NCBI GenBank assembly: GCA_022071975.1 | Contig: JAJVIO010000073.1 | Location: 1 to 64,000 of the forward strand | Direction of reading: 5' to 3' | DNA length: 64,000 nt | Source: Planctomycetota bacterium | Lineage (GTDB): Bacteria > Planctomycetota > UBA8742 > UBA2392 | Shown here: positions 8,695 through 18,455 of the stretch, piece by piece | How positions within the stretch are numbered: the stretch's first letter is position 1 | How the letters are laid out: each line of letters starts with the position of its first letter | The notes under the pieces: generated by a model | The model's database searches: none | Told to the model about the DNA's origin: nothing | Seen by the model: only the letters and a program-made list of their open reading frames with translations | Translations under genes and position numbers: made by a program

Positions 8695-9351
8695 ATGCTG
8701 CGCCGCGCCGCCGCTGAATTCTTCGGCACCTTCGCGATGGTCTTCGCGGGCACCGGCGCCATCGTGATCAACCATGTCTCAGGCGGCGCGATCTCCCACG
8801 TGGGGATCGCGCTGACCTTTGGCCTCGTCGTGATGGCCATGATCTACGCCTTGGGCGAAGTCTCCGGCGCGCACATCAACCCGGCCGTGACACTGGCGTT
8901 CTGGGCGGCCAAGCGTTTCGAGACCAAGGCGCTGCTGCCCTACATCGCCGCGCAACTGGCGGGGGCGCTGGCGGCGAGCTTGCTGCTGCTGCTGCTGTTC
9001 GGCAACGTGGCGAACCTCGGGGCCACGCTGCCCGGCGGAGCATGGGAGCAGAGTTTTACGCTTGAGGTGGTGCTTACGCTGATCCTGATGTTCGTGATCC
9101 TCGGCGTCAGCTCGGGCTCGCGCGAGAGCGGCATCATGGCGGGTGCCGCGGTCGGCGGCGTGGTGGCCTTCGAGGCCATGTTCGCCGGGCCGATCAGCGG
9201 CGCGAGCATGAACCCGGCGCGCTCGATCGCGCCGGCGCTGGTCAGCGGGCAGCTGCAGCACTTCTGGGTGTACCTGGCGGCGCCCGTCGGCGGCGCGCTG
9301 CTGGCGGTGCCGCTCTCGAAGCTGATCCACAACCGCAAGGTGCAGGCATGA
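8695..9351 (+). CDS. aquaporin / MIP-family channel, probably AqpS-like
   Basis: SGAHINPAVT and SGASMNPARS NPA boxes, six hydrophobic segments; between arsI-like and arsC genes. Confidence 0.92.
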   Translation: MLRRAAAEFFGTFAMVFAGTGAIVINHVSGGAISHVGIALTFGLVVMAMIYALGEVSGAHINPAVTLAFWAAKRFETKALLPYIAAQLAGALAASLLLLLLFGNVANLGATLPGGAWEQSFTLEVVLTLILMFVILGVSSGSRESGIMAGAAVGGVVAFEAMFAGPISGASMNPARSIAPALVSGQLQHFWVYLAAPVGGALLAVPLSKLIHNRKVQA

Positions 9352-9773
9352 GCTGGCAGGACGACGTTCAACAGATCCGCGCCTTGAAGCCGCGGCACAT
9401 CCTGTTCCTGTGCGTGCAGAACAGCGCGCGCAGCCAGCTGGCCGAGGGCGTGGCGCGCAAGCTGGCGCCGCCGGGCGTGCGGGTTTCCTCGGCGGGCTCG
9501 CAGCCCGCGTTCGTGAGGCCGCAGGCGATTCAGGCCCTGGCCGAGATCGGCGTGGACGCGGGGGCGCACACCAGCAAGGCGATCGCCGACATTGACGCGT
9601 CAAGTGTAGACGTGGTGATCACCCTGTGCGCCGAGGAAGTCTGCCCGATTTTCCCGCACAAGGTGCACAAGTTCCACTGGCCCCTGCCGGACCCCGCCAG
9701 ACAGGGCACGCTGGACGCCTTTCGTGAAGTCCGCGACGAGTTGCAGCGGCGCCTCACAGCGCTGTTCGCCTGA
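9348..9773 (+). CDS. arsC: arsenate reductase, LMW-PTP/thioredoxin-coupled type
   Basis: ILFLCVQNSARSQLAEG active-site loop; ITLCAEEVCP; HWPLPDPA; ATGA overlap with upstream gene. Confidence 0.92.
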   Translation: MSWQDDVQQIRALKPRHILFLCVQNSARSQLAEGVARKLAPPGVRVSSAGSQPAFVRPQAIQALAEIGVDAGAHTSKAIADIDASSVDVVITLCAEEVCPIFPHKVHKFHWPLPDPARQGTLDAFREVRDELQRRLTALFA

Positions 9774-9800
9774 AGCCTCGCGCTGCGCGCTCGCCTGTGT

Positions 9801-10135
9801 TTCACGCGAAGGGGCGAAGGGGGCGAAGTTCGCGAAGCAAAGCAAATGCATTTGCCACGCGGAGGCGCAAAGGCGCAAAGAACAGTCGGCCAAATCTTAG
9901 CGCCTTCGCACCGCCTTGATCGTTCTTTACTGATCTCTGCATTGGCCCTGAGGGTCGAAACAGGCTTCTGATGAGATGTAACAGCGGGAAACCACGAAGA
10001 GCCACCAAGGGCCACGAAACACAGCAGGTCATGCTTTCCTTAGTGGTCCTTCGTGACTCTTCGTGGTTAACCTGTTTTTGCAGTTGTCTGCAGCAGTGCT
10101 TCGCGAACTTCGCCCCCTTCGCTTCTTCGCGTGAA
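9801..10135. repeat. nested long inverted repeat
   Basis: outer arms 9801-9839 TTCACGCGAAGGGGCGAAGGGGGCGAAGTTCGCGAAGCA / 10097-10135; inner arms 9990-10019 AACCACGAAGAGCCACCAAGGGCCACGAA / 10041-10068. Confidence 0.9.
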
Positions 10136-10227
10136 GGCAGTTTCGACCTAGATCGGCGGCCTGTTTCTGTTGTACATACATGCTTTCCCTTGGCAGACTC
10201 AGCGCCCTGATCTGTTGAGGAGATGCT

Positions 10228-11313
10228 ATGAAACGACTGTGGATGCTGGGCGCCGCGCTGCTGGTGCTGCTGGCCGTGGGCCTGATTCCGGTGCTGTCAC
10301 AGGACATGGGCGGCGACGAGCCCAGCCCCGAGGAAGCCTGGAAGAAGGCGCAGGAGCCCGGTGAGGCGCACAAGCTGCTCGCCAAAATGGCCGGCGACTG
10401 GGACATGAACTTCAAGATGTGGATGGCCAAAGACACACCCCCCGTCGAAATGAAGATGAGCACCAGCATTCAGCCCCGGTTCGGCGGCCGCTTCATGGTC
10501 GGCGAGTACGAAATGACCGAGGGCCCCTTCCCCCATAAGGGCGCAACCTGGTTCGGCCACGACAACAGCCGCAAGAAGTACCAGTGGATCCGCATCACGG
10601 ACATGGACACCGCCATGCGCGTCTACGAGGGCGAGTACGACGAAAAGGCCAAGGCCGTCATCACCCAGGCCAGCTACAGCATGGACTGGCAGGGCCAGAC
10701 CTTCGATGTGAAGGAGCGCAACGTGTGGAAGTTCCTCAGTGACGACCAGTTCACCATGGAGGTGCTGACTTCCTACGGCGGTGAGCCGGAGATCAAGGAA
10801 GTCGAGATCACCTACACCCGCGCCAAGCCCGTTGCTCCCGCCACGCAGGATCCGCACGGCATCCTGAAGAAGCTGCAGGGCGACTTCAGTGTGGACATGA
10901 AAATCTGGATGGGCCCGGAGCCCATCGTGATGACCGCACCCCTGACCTACAACTGGACCCTCGACGGCCAGGCCATCGTGATGGAGTACGACGCCAGCGA
11001 CATGGAAGCCATGCCCCACAAGGGCGTCGAGTACATCAGCTACAATGAAGTCACCGGCGAATACGACTCAATCCGCATGGTTTCAACCAGCGGCGCAATG
11101 ACCGTCTGGAGCGGCAAATACGACCCCGCGACCAAGACCCTCGAATTCAAAGCCGACATCAGCGGCGTCATGAACGGCGAGAAGTTCAGCGGCAAGTCGC
11201 GCGCGGTCTACAAGTGGGAAAGCGACAACAAGTACACGGCCGTCGTCTACACAAAGTACGACGGCGCGGAGGAAGAGGCGAAGGAAGTCGAGATGACCTT
11301 CACCCGGAAGTAG
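10228..11313 (+). CDS. secreted protein with two DUF1579-like domains
   Basis: signal peptide; HKLLAKMAGDWDMNFKMWM and HGILKKLQGDFSVDMKIWM begin two homologous halves. Confidence 0.85.
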   Translation: MKRLWMLGAALLVLLAVGLIPVLSQDMGGDEPSPEEAWKKAQEPGEAHKLLAKMAGDWDMNFKMWMAKDTPPVEMKMSTSIQPRFGGRFMVGEYEMTEGPFPHKGATWFGHDNSRKKYQWIRITDMDTAMRVYEGEYDEKAKAVITQASYSMDWQGQTFDVKERNVWKFLSDDQFTMEVLTSYGGEPEIKEVEITYTRAKPVAPATQDPHGILKKLQGDFSVDMKIWMGPEPIVMTAPLTYNWTLDGQAIVMEYDASDMEAMPHKGVEYISYNEVTGEYDSIRMVSTSGAMTVWSGKYDPATKTLEFKADISGVMNGEKFSGKSRAVYKWESDNKYTAVVYTKYDGAEEEAKEVEMTFTRK

Positions 11314-11330
11314 ACGGGCCGAAACAACAA

Positions 11331-11365
11331 CGGGGACCGGCAAGCGCCGGTCCCCGTTTGCGTTT
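11331..11365 (+). terminator. intrinsic terminator
   Basis: CGGGGACCGGC-AAGC-GCCGGTCCCCG followed by TTTGCGTTT, 18 bp after a stop codon. Confidence 0.85.
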
Positions 11366-11376
11366 GCGGACAATCT

Positions 11377-11751
11377 CTACGACTTGCCGGGCTCAGCGCC
11401 GCCGTGGCGCTTTTCGTTGTGCTCGGCGAGCTTGGCCTTGATTTCGGCGATGCGCTCCTCGACACGCTTGATCGCTTCGGCCAGGCGCTCGGGGTCCTGG
11501 GCTTCGCCGCTTTCCGCGCGCTTCTTCAGCTCGCGCAGCTTCTTGGACAACTCGGCCAGGTGCTGGCGGACCTTGGCGTGTTTCTGCGCGTGGTCGCCGC
11601 GCTCGCCCTCGGGGCGTTCCTTGCGCTCGCCTTCCGGGCGCTCCTTGCGTTCGCGGTCGCCCTTGCGCTGCGGGCGCTCGGCGTCCTGCGCGAAGGCCGA
11701 ACCTGCGCCCAGTACTGCCAGCATTGCGACTGCGACAATCCAGGTCTTCAT
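11377..11751 (-). CDS. small secreted charged coiled-coil protein
   Basis: MKTWIVAVAMLAVLGAGSAFAQ signal; RKERPEGERKERPEGER repeat; K/E-rich helix. Confidence 0.7.
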   Translation of the reverse strand: MKTWIVAVAMLAVLGAGSAFAQDAERPQRKGDRERKERPEGERKERPEGERGDHAQKHAKVRQHLAELSKKLRELKKRAESGEAQDPERLAEAIKRVEERIAEIKAKLAEHNEKRHGGAEPGKS

Positions 11752-11846
11752 GGTGATTCTCCTTGGGTGTATCGGTTGGGTGCGGTCTATCAGAACGCCC
11801 AATGACACCCCGTGGTGGCAAACCGGTAGCGGAGAATCTCGAAAAT

Positions 11847-12866
11847 CTACTCAAGGCCCGAACGGAAGGTGCGGGTGGCGCGGGCGCGGGTGCCGCGCTT
11901 GGGCGGCTGCCACTCGTCCACGTTCAGCTGACGCAGGATGGTGGGGTCGCAACCGGGCAGGGCAATGCCGCGCAGCTGCTCTTCCTGCAGAGCCAGCGCG
12001 CCCGGGTAGGGCTGGTTGCGCTTGCGGTAGTGCTCGATCAGGAACTGCTTGAACTCCAGCGCCGGCAGATAGCCCGGGTCCCAGCTCAGTACGCGGCGGT
12101 TCAGCTCCGTGGCGCCGATCAGGTTCGCCTGCTCGAACTTCAGCACCGACCAGTTGTGCCCGATCCAGGCGCTGGGGCCGCCCTCCAGCAACGCCATCAG
12201 GAAGGGGCGCTCGGCCTCGGATTTGCGGCCCTGTTTCAGCATGCAGAAGGCCTGCGCGGTGTAGGCCTCGGCGCGGCGGGGCGGCTCAGGGATGTAGCCG
12301 ATGGCGCGTTCGTACCAGTCGATGGCTTCGTCGTAGTTGCCGCGCGACTCGGCGAACCTGGCGCTCAGGGTCGCGTGGGTGCCCGGCGCGAAGCCCTGGG
12401 CGCCCAGGTCGCGCAGCATGTCGGCGACCATCTCGTCGCGGTGCAGGTGGATCTGGATTTCAATCAGCGCCCGCCAGGCCTTGCCCACCTTGGGCGCCAG
12501 TTTCGTCGCGCGCTCCGCGAACTCCACGGCCTCGCGCAGCGGCGCCGGGTGGTAGTTCTCGTCGTCGAAGCGACCCAGCTCGGTCATCGCGCGCGCCAGC
12601 ATGAAGTACGCGGCCGCGTTGTTGGGATCGGCCTTCACGGCCTCGATGGAGCGCTCGACGGTGCGCTGCAGCTCGGGCACGGAGGTGAAACCTTCGGGGT
12701 CTTCCAGGCCGACCAGCGCGCGCTTGGAGGCCACGGGGTCGTGGGCGGCAGCGTTGGCCGGGTCGCTCAGCCAATCGCGCAGTTCAACGATGCCCGCGCG
12801 AACGGCGTTGTACTCAACCGGGAACTTCTGGCGCAAAAAGGCATGAAGGTCGGCATTCGGCTGCAT
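11847..12866 (-). CDS. TPR-repeat protein
   Basis: ADPNNAAAYFMLARAMTELGRFDDENY..., YDEAIDWYERAIGYIPEPPRRAEAYTAQAFCMLKQGRKSEAE. Confidence 0.75.
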   Translation of the reverse strand: MQPNADLHAFLRQKFPVEYNAVRAGIVELRDWLSDPANAAAHDPVASKRALVGLEDPEGFTSVPELQRTVERSIEAVKADPNNAAAYFMLARAMTELGRFDDENYHPAPLREAVEFAERATKLAPKVGKAWRALIEIQIHLHRDEMVADMLRDLGAQGFAPGTHATLSARFAESRGNYDEAIDWYERAIGYIPEPPRRAEAYTAQAFCMLKQGRKSEAERPFLMALLEGGPSAWIGHNWSVLKFEQANLIGATELNRRVLSWDPGYLPALEFKQFLIEHYRKRNQPYPGALALQEEQLRGIALPGCDPTILRQLNVDEWQPPKRGTRARATRTFRSGLE

Positions 12867-12933
12867 CTCGGGCCCCGTGGGGTGTGATCAATCTCCAATT
12901 TAGCAGGGCGTGGCGTGAGGGCAACAAACCAGG

Positions 12934-12961
12934 GGGGCGCGGCTGTGCTCAGCCGCGCCCC
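12934..12961 (-). terminator. hairpin downstream of the Ig-repeat/VWA gene
   Basis: GGGGCGCGGCTG-TGCT-CAGCCGCGCCCC. Confidence 0.5.
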
Positions 12962-13076
12962 ACAACTTGAAGGTTCTAGAGCATTTCTGGATCGCCTGCA
13001 CCGGCTGCCGCGCGCGGCGAAGACCTGCTCGTTCGGCGCTGCGCATCAGCGCGGTCCATTCAATCCAAAAAAAGCC

Positions 13077-16000
13077 CTAGCGTTCGACGTATACGCCGCT
13101 CACGGATTGCGCCAGCTGCTGCATGAAGGTCGCCGCGGACCCGTACATGCCGATGCCCACCCCGATGAACTCGCACGAGCCATAGGGCGCGAACCAGCCA
13201 GGGAAGTCGGACAGCAGCTGCGACGCCGAGCCGCCGATGCCGGGCACGCCGTCGGTGACCAGCACCAGCGTTTCCAGCGTGGCCGGGTAGGTCGTCAGCG
13301 CGAACCGCAAGGCCGGGTAGGTCGCGGTGCCGCCGGCGGGCGCCAGCCCCTCGCCGTTGGCGAATGCCAGCGCCTCGGCGCGGTTGGCGGGTGTGGCCGA
13401 CCGCAACTCTCCCCACATGGTTCGGACGGAGGTCTCGAAGGTGACGAAGTCGAAGCTCTGTCCCGGCTCCAGTTGCAGCACGGTGTTCTCGATTTCCGCG
13501 CGCAGGGTGCGCACGCGCGCCCCGCCCATGGAGCCCGAGCGGTCAAGCACGAAGGCGCACTCGTTGCCCAGCGCCTGCCCGAACAGCGAGCGCGTGTTGC
13601 CGGCCCGGAAGTGGAAGGCGCCCATGCCCGCCGCGCCAAGGCTGTCCGTCACCAGCAGGCTGAAGTGCCAGTCGCCCTGCACCAGCGGCACGCCTTCCAG
13701 CACGACGCCCGTGCCGCGAGGGCGCATCGCGATGCCCGGCGGCAGCGCGCCGGAGACCACGCTCCAGCCGTAGCCCACGCCGGAGCCCAGCGACACGCCG
13801 ATCTCGAGACGCCAGGCCTTGCCCACCATCGCGCCCGGGAGCTCACCCGTGGTCAGCGCCGCGTTCACCTGCGGCGCCTGGGAGGCGCTCGTGACGAGGT
13901 TGCCCGGGAACCAGGAGACCGCGTTGGCGCCGGAGTCGGTCAAGTCCACGTAGTAAAGCGGCAGCGTGGCCGGCATCGACGCCGTTGACAGGACGGCCGA
14001 GGCGCCGTTCGGCGTGAGCGTGAACCCGCCCGGCAATGAGCTCGAGCTCCAGTTGTAACCCGTACCGGTGCCGCCCTCGGCCCGCACCTCGACGCTCCAG
14101 GGCTGGCCCGCGACGCGCGGCGCCTGGAACTCGGGCGCCACGATCTTCAGCGGCCTGGTGACGTAGACCGTCAGCGTGAACACGCGCACGCAGGACGCCC
14201 CCGTCCCGTCGCTGACCCTGATCGCGAAGCGGTACGCCCCCGGCACGGTCGGCGTGCCGGACAGCGTGGAGGTCGCACCCGACGACAGGCTCAGGCCGAA
14301 GGGCAGATCGCCGCCCAGGCTGCTCCAGCTGTAACCGCCGGCGCCGCCCGAGGCCGTCAGCGCCTGTGAGTACGCCGCACCCAGCATCGGCGGCGGCAGG
14401 TAGTCGGTGTCGATCGCCAGCGGGGCGTTCGCGCTGACCACCACTCCGAACGACTGCGTCGCGGCCAGGCCCGCCGCGTCCTCCACCTGCAGCACGAACG
14501 AGTAGCTGCCCTGCTGCGCCACGCCGTGGATCGCAGCCGCGGGCGTGCCCCCCGCCAGTACCGTGCCCGCCGGCAGGCTGCCGGCCGTCACGCTCCAGTT
14601 GTAGGGCGGCGTGCCGCCACGGGCGCTGACGCCTTCATTGTAGGGCTGGCCGTCGATCCCGTCCGGCAGGCTGCCGGTGGCGATTTCCAGCGCCTGCGCG
14701 GCCGGCGACACCGTCAGCGTGAGCGTCGCCTGCGCGCTGTTCGCGCCCGAGTCCGTGACCTGCAGGGTCAGGCTGAAACCGCCCGACGCTGTCGGCGTGC
14801 CCGTCAGCAACTCGCCGTTGATACTGATGCCCGGCGGCAGGGCGCCGCCGGCCAGCGACCAGGCATAGCCGCTGTTGGTGCCGCCGTATGCCGTAAGCCA
14901 TGCGGCGTAGGCGGTGCCCTGGGTGGCGTCGGGCAGCGAGGTGGTGGTGACGGTCAGCGTGGTGTTGGCCGGCAGCACCTCCATGTCGATGTACTTGCGA
15001 TCGGACTGGCCGCCCGCCTCGGTCGCTTCCACCAGGAAGCGGAACAGGCCGGTGGCGGTGGGAATCCCCGAGACCACGCCCGTGGCGGAGATGGACAGCC
15101 CCGGCGGCAGGTCGCCCGCGAGGATGGCGCAGCTGGTGGGCGCGCCCCCCGTGGTTGCGATGGTCTCGCTGTAGCTCGCGGCAACCGCGCCGTCCGGCAG
15201 CGCAGCGCCCGTGAGCTGGAAGCCGCCGGGGTTCACGGTGAGGGTGAACCACGCCTGCGCGACCATCCAGTTGGGCGTGGACACCTGCAGCAGGACCGTG
15301 TAGTCGCCCGCCGCGGTGGTCGTCCCGCTGAGGGTGGCCGAAGGCGTGCCGGATGCCAGCGACAACCCGGCCGGCAGCCCGCTCGCGCTCCAGCTGTAAA
15401 CTCCTGCGCCGCCCGCGGCGGTTACCAGCTGGTTGTAGGCCACGCCGGAGTCTGCGGCGGGCAGGCTGCCGGTGGTGATCGCCAGCGCGCTGGTAACTTC
15501 AAGCGTGTAGGCGCGCGTATGGGTGTCGCCGTTGTCGTTGACCTCGAGCGTGAAGCCGTAGCTGCCGACGGCGGTCGGCGTACCGCTGATCGTGGCGGAA
15601 GGAGTGCCGCCGGTCAGCGACAGGCCGGGCGGCAGCGCGCCCCCGACCAGCGCCCAGATGTAGCCGCTCTCGGTGCCGTAGACCGCAGAGATGTACGCCT
15701 GGTAAGGCTGATTCAAGGCCGCCGCCGCAACGGACCCCGTGCCGATCTGCACCGGCCCGACCACCTGCAGCACAAGGCTGACACTGGCCGTGCGACCGCT
15801 GCCCGGATCCTGCACCTCGAACGTGACGGGCAGCGTGCCCACGACGGCGGTCGGAGTACCCGTGATGTCGGCGGTGCGGCCGTTCCCGACCAGGCTGAGC
15901 CCGGCGGGCAGCGTCCCGCCGGTGACCGACCAGCTGTAGCCTGTGCCGCTGCCGCCCGCGGTCTCGATGGTCGCGGAATAGGCGTGACCGACCGTGCCCC

Positions 16001-16682
16001 TGGGCAGCGAGGTGGTGGTAATCATCAGCGGCACCGTGCCGACCGTGATGCTGAAGGCGCGGTCAACGACCGCGGCCGCGGCGTCGGTGACCCGCAGCGT
16101 GAAGGCGAAAACGCCGGTGGCGGTCGGCGCACCGGACAGCGTGGCGGCCGGCGTGCCGTTGACCAGCGTCAAGCCGCCGGGCAGCGTGCCGCCGACCACG
16201 CTCCAGCCGTAGGGGCCGCTGCCCCCGGCGGCCTGGATCACCGCCGCGTAGGGCACGCCCATGGCGCCGCCCGGCAACGTGCCGGTGGTGATGGCCAGCG
16301 GCTGCGCCGGCGCGGCCACGCTGATGCTGAGATTGACCGTGGCGGTGTTGAGTCCGTCGTCAGTCACCTGCACGGTGAAGTTGAACGTGCCGGTGACGCC
16401 GGGCGTACCGGAAAGCGTCGCCGCCGGCGTGCCGTCAGCCAGCGACAGGCCGATCGGCAGCGCACCCCCGACCACGGCCCAGCTGTAACCGCTGCCGGTG
16501 CCGCCCGCGGCGGTTACCGGCTGGCTGTAGGCCTGCCCGGCCGTGGCGCCCGGCAAGGCCGACGTGGTGATGTTCAAGGCGCCGGGGCTGTTTCCGCCGG
16601 CTGTTCCGCCTTCGCCCTGGGTGCAGGCCGCAAGGGCAAGCAGCAGGCAAAGGCAGGCTGTCACTGGCAATCTGTACCGCAT
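13077..16682 (-). CDS. lipoprotein with 11 He_PIG/Ig-like repeats and a C-terminal VWA domain
   Basis: MRYRLPVTACLCLLLALAACTQ lipobox; 11 units of type LxITTxSLPxGxxGxxYSxxVxAxGGxGxYxWSxxGGxLPxGLSL; CAFVLDRSGSMGGARV MIDAS. Confidence 0.9.
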   Translation of the reverse strand: MRYRLPVTACLCLLLALAACTQGEGGTAGGNSPGALNITTSALPGATAGQAYSQPVTAAGGTGSGYSWAVVGGALPIGLSLADGTPAATLSGTPGVTGTFNFTVQVTDDGLNTATVNLSISVAAPAQPLAITTGTLPGGAMGVPYAAVIQAAGGSGPYGWSVVGGTLPGGLTLVNGTPAATLSGAPTATGVFAFTLRVTDAAAAVVDRAFSITVGTVPLMITTTSLPRGTVGHAYSATIETAGGSGTGYSWSVTGGTLPAGLSLVGNGRTADITGTPTAVVGTLPVTFEVQDPGSGRTASVSLVLQVVGPVQIGTGSVAAAALNQPYQAYISAVYGTESGYIWALVGGALPPGLSLTGGTPSATISGTPTAVGSYGFTLEVNDNGDTHTRAYTLEVTSALAITTGSLPAADSGVAYNQLVTAAGGAGVYSWSASGLPAGLSLASGTPSATLSGTTTAAGDYTVLLQVSTPNWMVAQAWFTLTVNPGGFQLTGAALPDGAVAASYSETIATTGGAPTSCAILAGDLPPGLSISATGVVSGIPTATGLFRFLVEATEAGGQSDRKYIDMEVLPANTTLTVTTTSLPDATQGTAYAAWLTAYGGTNSGYAWSLAGGALPPGISINGELLTGTPTASGGFSLTLQVTDSGANSAQATLTLTVSPAAQALEIATGSLPDGIDGQPYNEGVSARGGTPPYNWSVTAGSLPAGTVLAGGTPAAAIHGVAQQGSYSFVLQVEDAAGLAATQSFGVVVSANAPLAIDTDYLPPPMLGAAYSQALTASGGAGGYSWSSLGGDLPFGLSLSSGATSTLSGTPTVPGAYRFAIRVSDGTGASCVRVFTLTVYVTRPLKIVAPEFQAPRVAGQPWSVEVRAEGGTGTGYNWSSSSLPGGFTLTPNGASAVLSTASMPATLPLYYVDLTDSGANAVSWFPGNLVTSASQAPQVNAALTTGELPGAMVGKAWRLEIGVSLGSGVGYGWSVVSGALPPGIAMRPRGTGVVLEGVPLVQGDWHFSLLVTDSLGAAGMGAFHFRAGNTRSLFGQALGNECAFVLDRSGSMGGARVRTLRAEIENTVLQLEPGQSFDFVTFETSVRTMWGELRSATPANRAEALAFANGEGLAPAGGTATYPALRFALTTYPATLETLVLVTDGVPGIGGSASQLLSDFPGWFAPYGSCEFIGVGIGMYGSAATFMQQLAQSVSGVYVER

Positions 16683-16928
16683 GGTGGCTCCTGTACATGC
16701 AAGCCACCCCCAACTCCGCTGTGCCTCAAATGTAGCAGCGCGAGCCGGCGGGCGAAAAATCCGTCCGCAAGTCGTGTTGCGAATTTGGAATTCGCGGAGC
16801 CGGGTTGATCCGGATTCGGATCGCACATTCGCAAAGCGCCGGAAAGCACGCTCCGGGCCGCGCGCCGCACAGGTGCATGGACCTTTGGTGGGGCAGACGG
16901 CTATGATGCCGGCTTCATGGAGGGTGCG

Positions 16929-17855
16929 ATGGCGGACAAGTACCGGTTGATCACGCGCAGCGACTTTGACGGATTGATGTCGGCGGCGCTGCTGAAGGAA
17001 CTCGACCTGATCGACAGCATCGAGTTCGTCCACCCCAAAGACATGCAGGACGGCAAGATCCCCGTCAGCAAACGCGACATCACCGCCAATCTTCCTTATG
17101 TAGAGGGCGTGCACCTCGCCTTCGACCACCACGCCTCCGAGCTCAGCCGCGTGGGCAAGGCCGACAACTTCATCACCGACCCGCACGCCCCCTCGGCCGC
17201 GCGCGTGATCTGGAAGCACTACGGCGGCGCGAAGAAGTTCCCGCACATCACCGAGCAGCTGATGGCGGCCGTGGACAAGTCCGACAGCGCGCAGTTCACA
17301 CGCGAAGAAATCCTGCACCCGGAGGGCTGGGTGCTGCTCAGCTTCATCATGGACGCGCGCACGGGCCTGGGGCGCTTCCATGACTTCGCGATCAGCAACA
17401 AAGAGCTGATGTTCAAGCTGATCGACCTGATCCGCTCCAGCAGCATCGAAGAAATCCTCACCGACGAAGACGTGGTCGAGCGCGTCGAGCTGTACAAGCG
17501 CCACGCCGCCATCAACGCCGCGCAGATCGAGCGCTGCGGCCGTATGTACAAGAACCTGCTGGTGCTGGACCTGCGCAAGGAAGATGAGATCTACGCGGGC
17601 AACCGCTTCATGCCCTATGCGGTGTTCCCTGACAGCAACATCAGCCTGCACGTGATGTGGGGCAAGCAGCGGCAGAACGTGGCGATCGCCTGCGGCAAGA
17701 GCATCCTGGACCGCGGCAGCAAGACCAACGTCGGCGAGCTGATGCTCAAGTACGGCGGCGGCGGCCACGTGGCCGCCGGCACCTGCCAGGTACCAGCCGA
17801 CCAGGCCGACACCACCATCAAAGAACTGATCGAAGCCATCACTGCCGACGGCTAA
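16929..17855 (+). CDS. DHH-family phosphoesterase
   Basis: LITRSDFDGLMSAALL, HLAFDHHASE, YGGGGHVAAGTCQV. Confidence 0.85.
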   Translation: MADKYRLITRSDFDGLMSAALLKELDLIDSIEFVHPKDMQDGKIPVSKRDITANLPYVEGVHLAFDHHASELSRVGKADNFITDPHAPSAARVIWKHYGGAKKFPHITEQLMAAVDKSDSAQFTREEILHPEGWVLLSFIMDARTGLGRFHDFAISNKELMFKLIDLIRSSSIEEILTDEDVVERVELYKRHAAINAAQIERCGRMYKNLLVLDLRKEDEIYAGNRFMPYAVFPDSNISLHVMWGKQRQNVAIACGKSILDRGSKTNVGELMLKYGGGGHVAAGTCQVPADQADTTIKELIEAITADG

Positions 17856-17929
17856 CGCCCGGTAGCAGACCGGGGCGAATTCGGCCGCCGCAACGGCGGC
17901 TGAGGGTGATTCTGTGTTTCAGGCGTTCA

Positions 17930-18245
17930 GTCGAACTCACGGACAATCTCAGTTTGAAATTTCCAAGTTGCGGGCGATCTCCGGAAGCTCTGCGATTGAC
18001 TGATCGTTTAGTAAACTCTCGGCAGACGGTTGTTGGACAATGCGATCCAGCGTAGGTAACAAAATCGAATTGTGATACATACAACATGTTGGTTACATTT
18101 GATTGCTGCCAACGCTCAAAATGTGAATTACGTAAAATCTGCCCATAATTATTTTGTTTCAGGCAAGTAAGCACCATGCTATATGGTCCACACCTTTGGT
18201 GGTAAACGTCGACGAAACACTTTGCGCTCCATTGTGATGTAAGGT
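17930..18245. other. AT-richer intergenic segment
   Basis: visibly lower GC than both flanks; no convincing coding frame. Confidence 0.6.
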
Positions 18246-18455
18246 ACTTTTTAGTCAGGCGAAGACGTTGGTCGTGGGGCCCGGCGCTGCAATGCGCCAC
18301 GTCGTATGAAAAAGTACTGCGCTTTTGGCGCTTCGCATACGGATCGGCTTCCTTCGGGAGCGCCGGCCTCTCTCGTTACTCAAACCGTGTCGCCAGTTCC
18401 TGCCCGCCCATCTTCCGGCGCGGGCCGGTGTGGCCCTTTTCATCGTGGAGACACC

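Noticed and set aside
14526-16808. 760-aa plus-strand ORF opposite the Ig-repeat lipoprotein
   Set aside because: Arg/Gly/Gln-rich shadow ORF with repeat periodicity inherited from the real gene
17839-18300. 153-aa minus ORF across the AT-rich island
   Set aside because: No domain, no plausible ribosome site, extends from shadow of flanking DNA; kept only as a compositional anomaly
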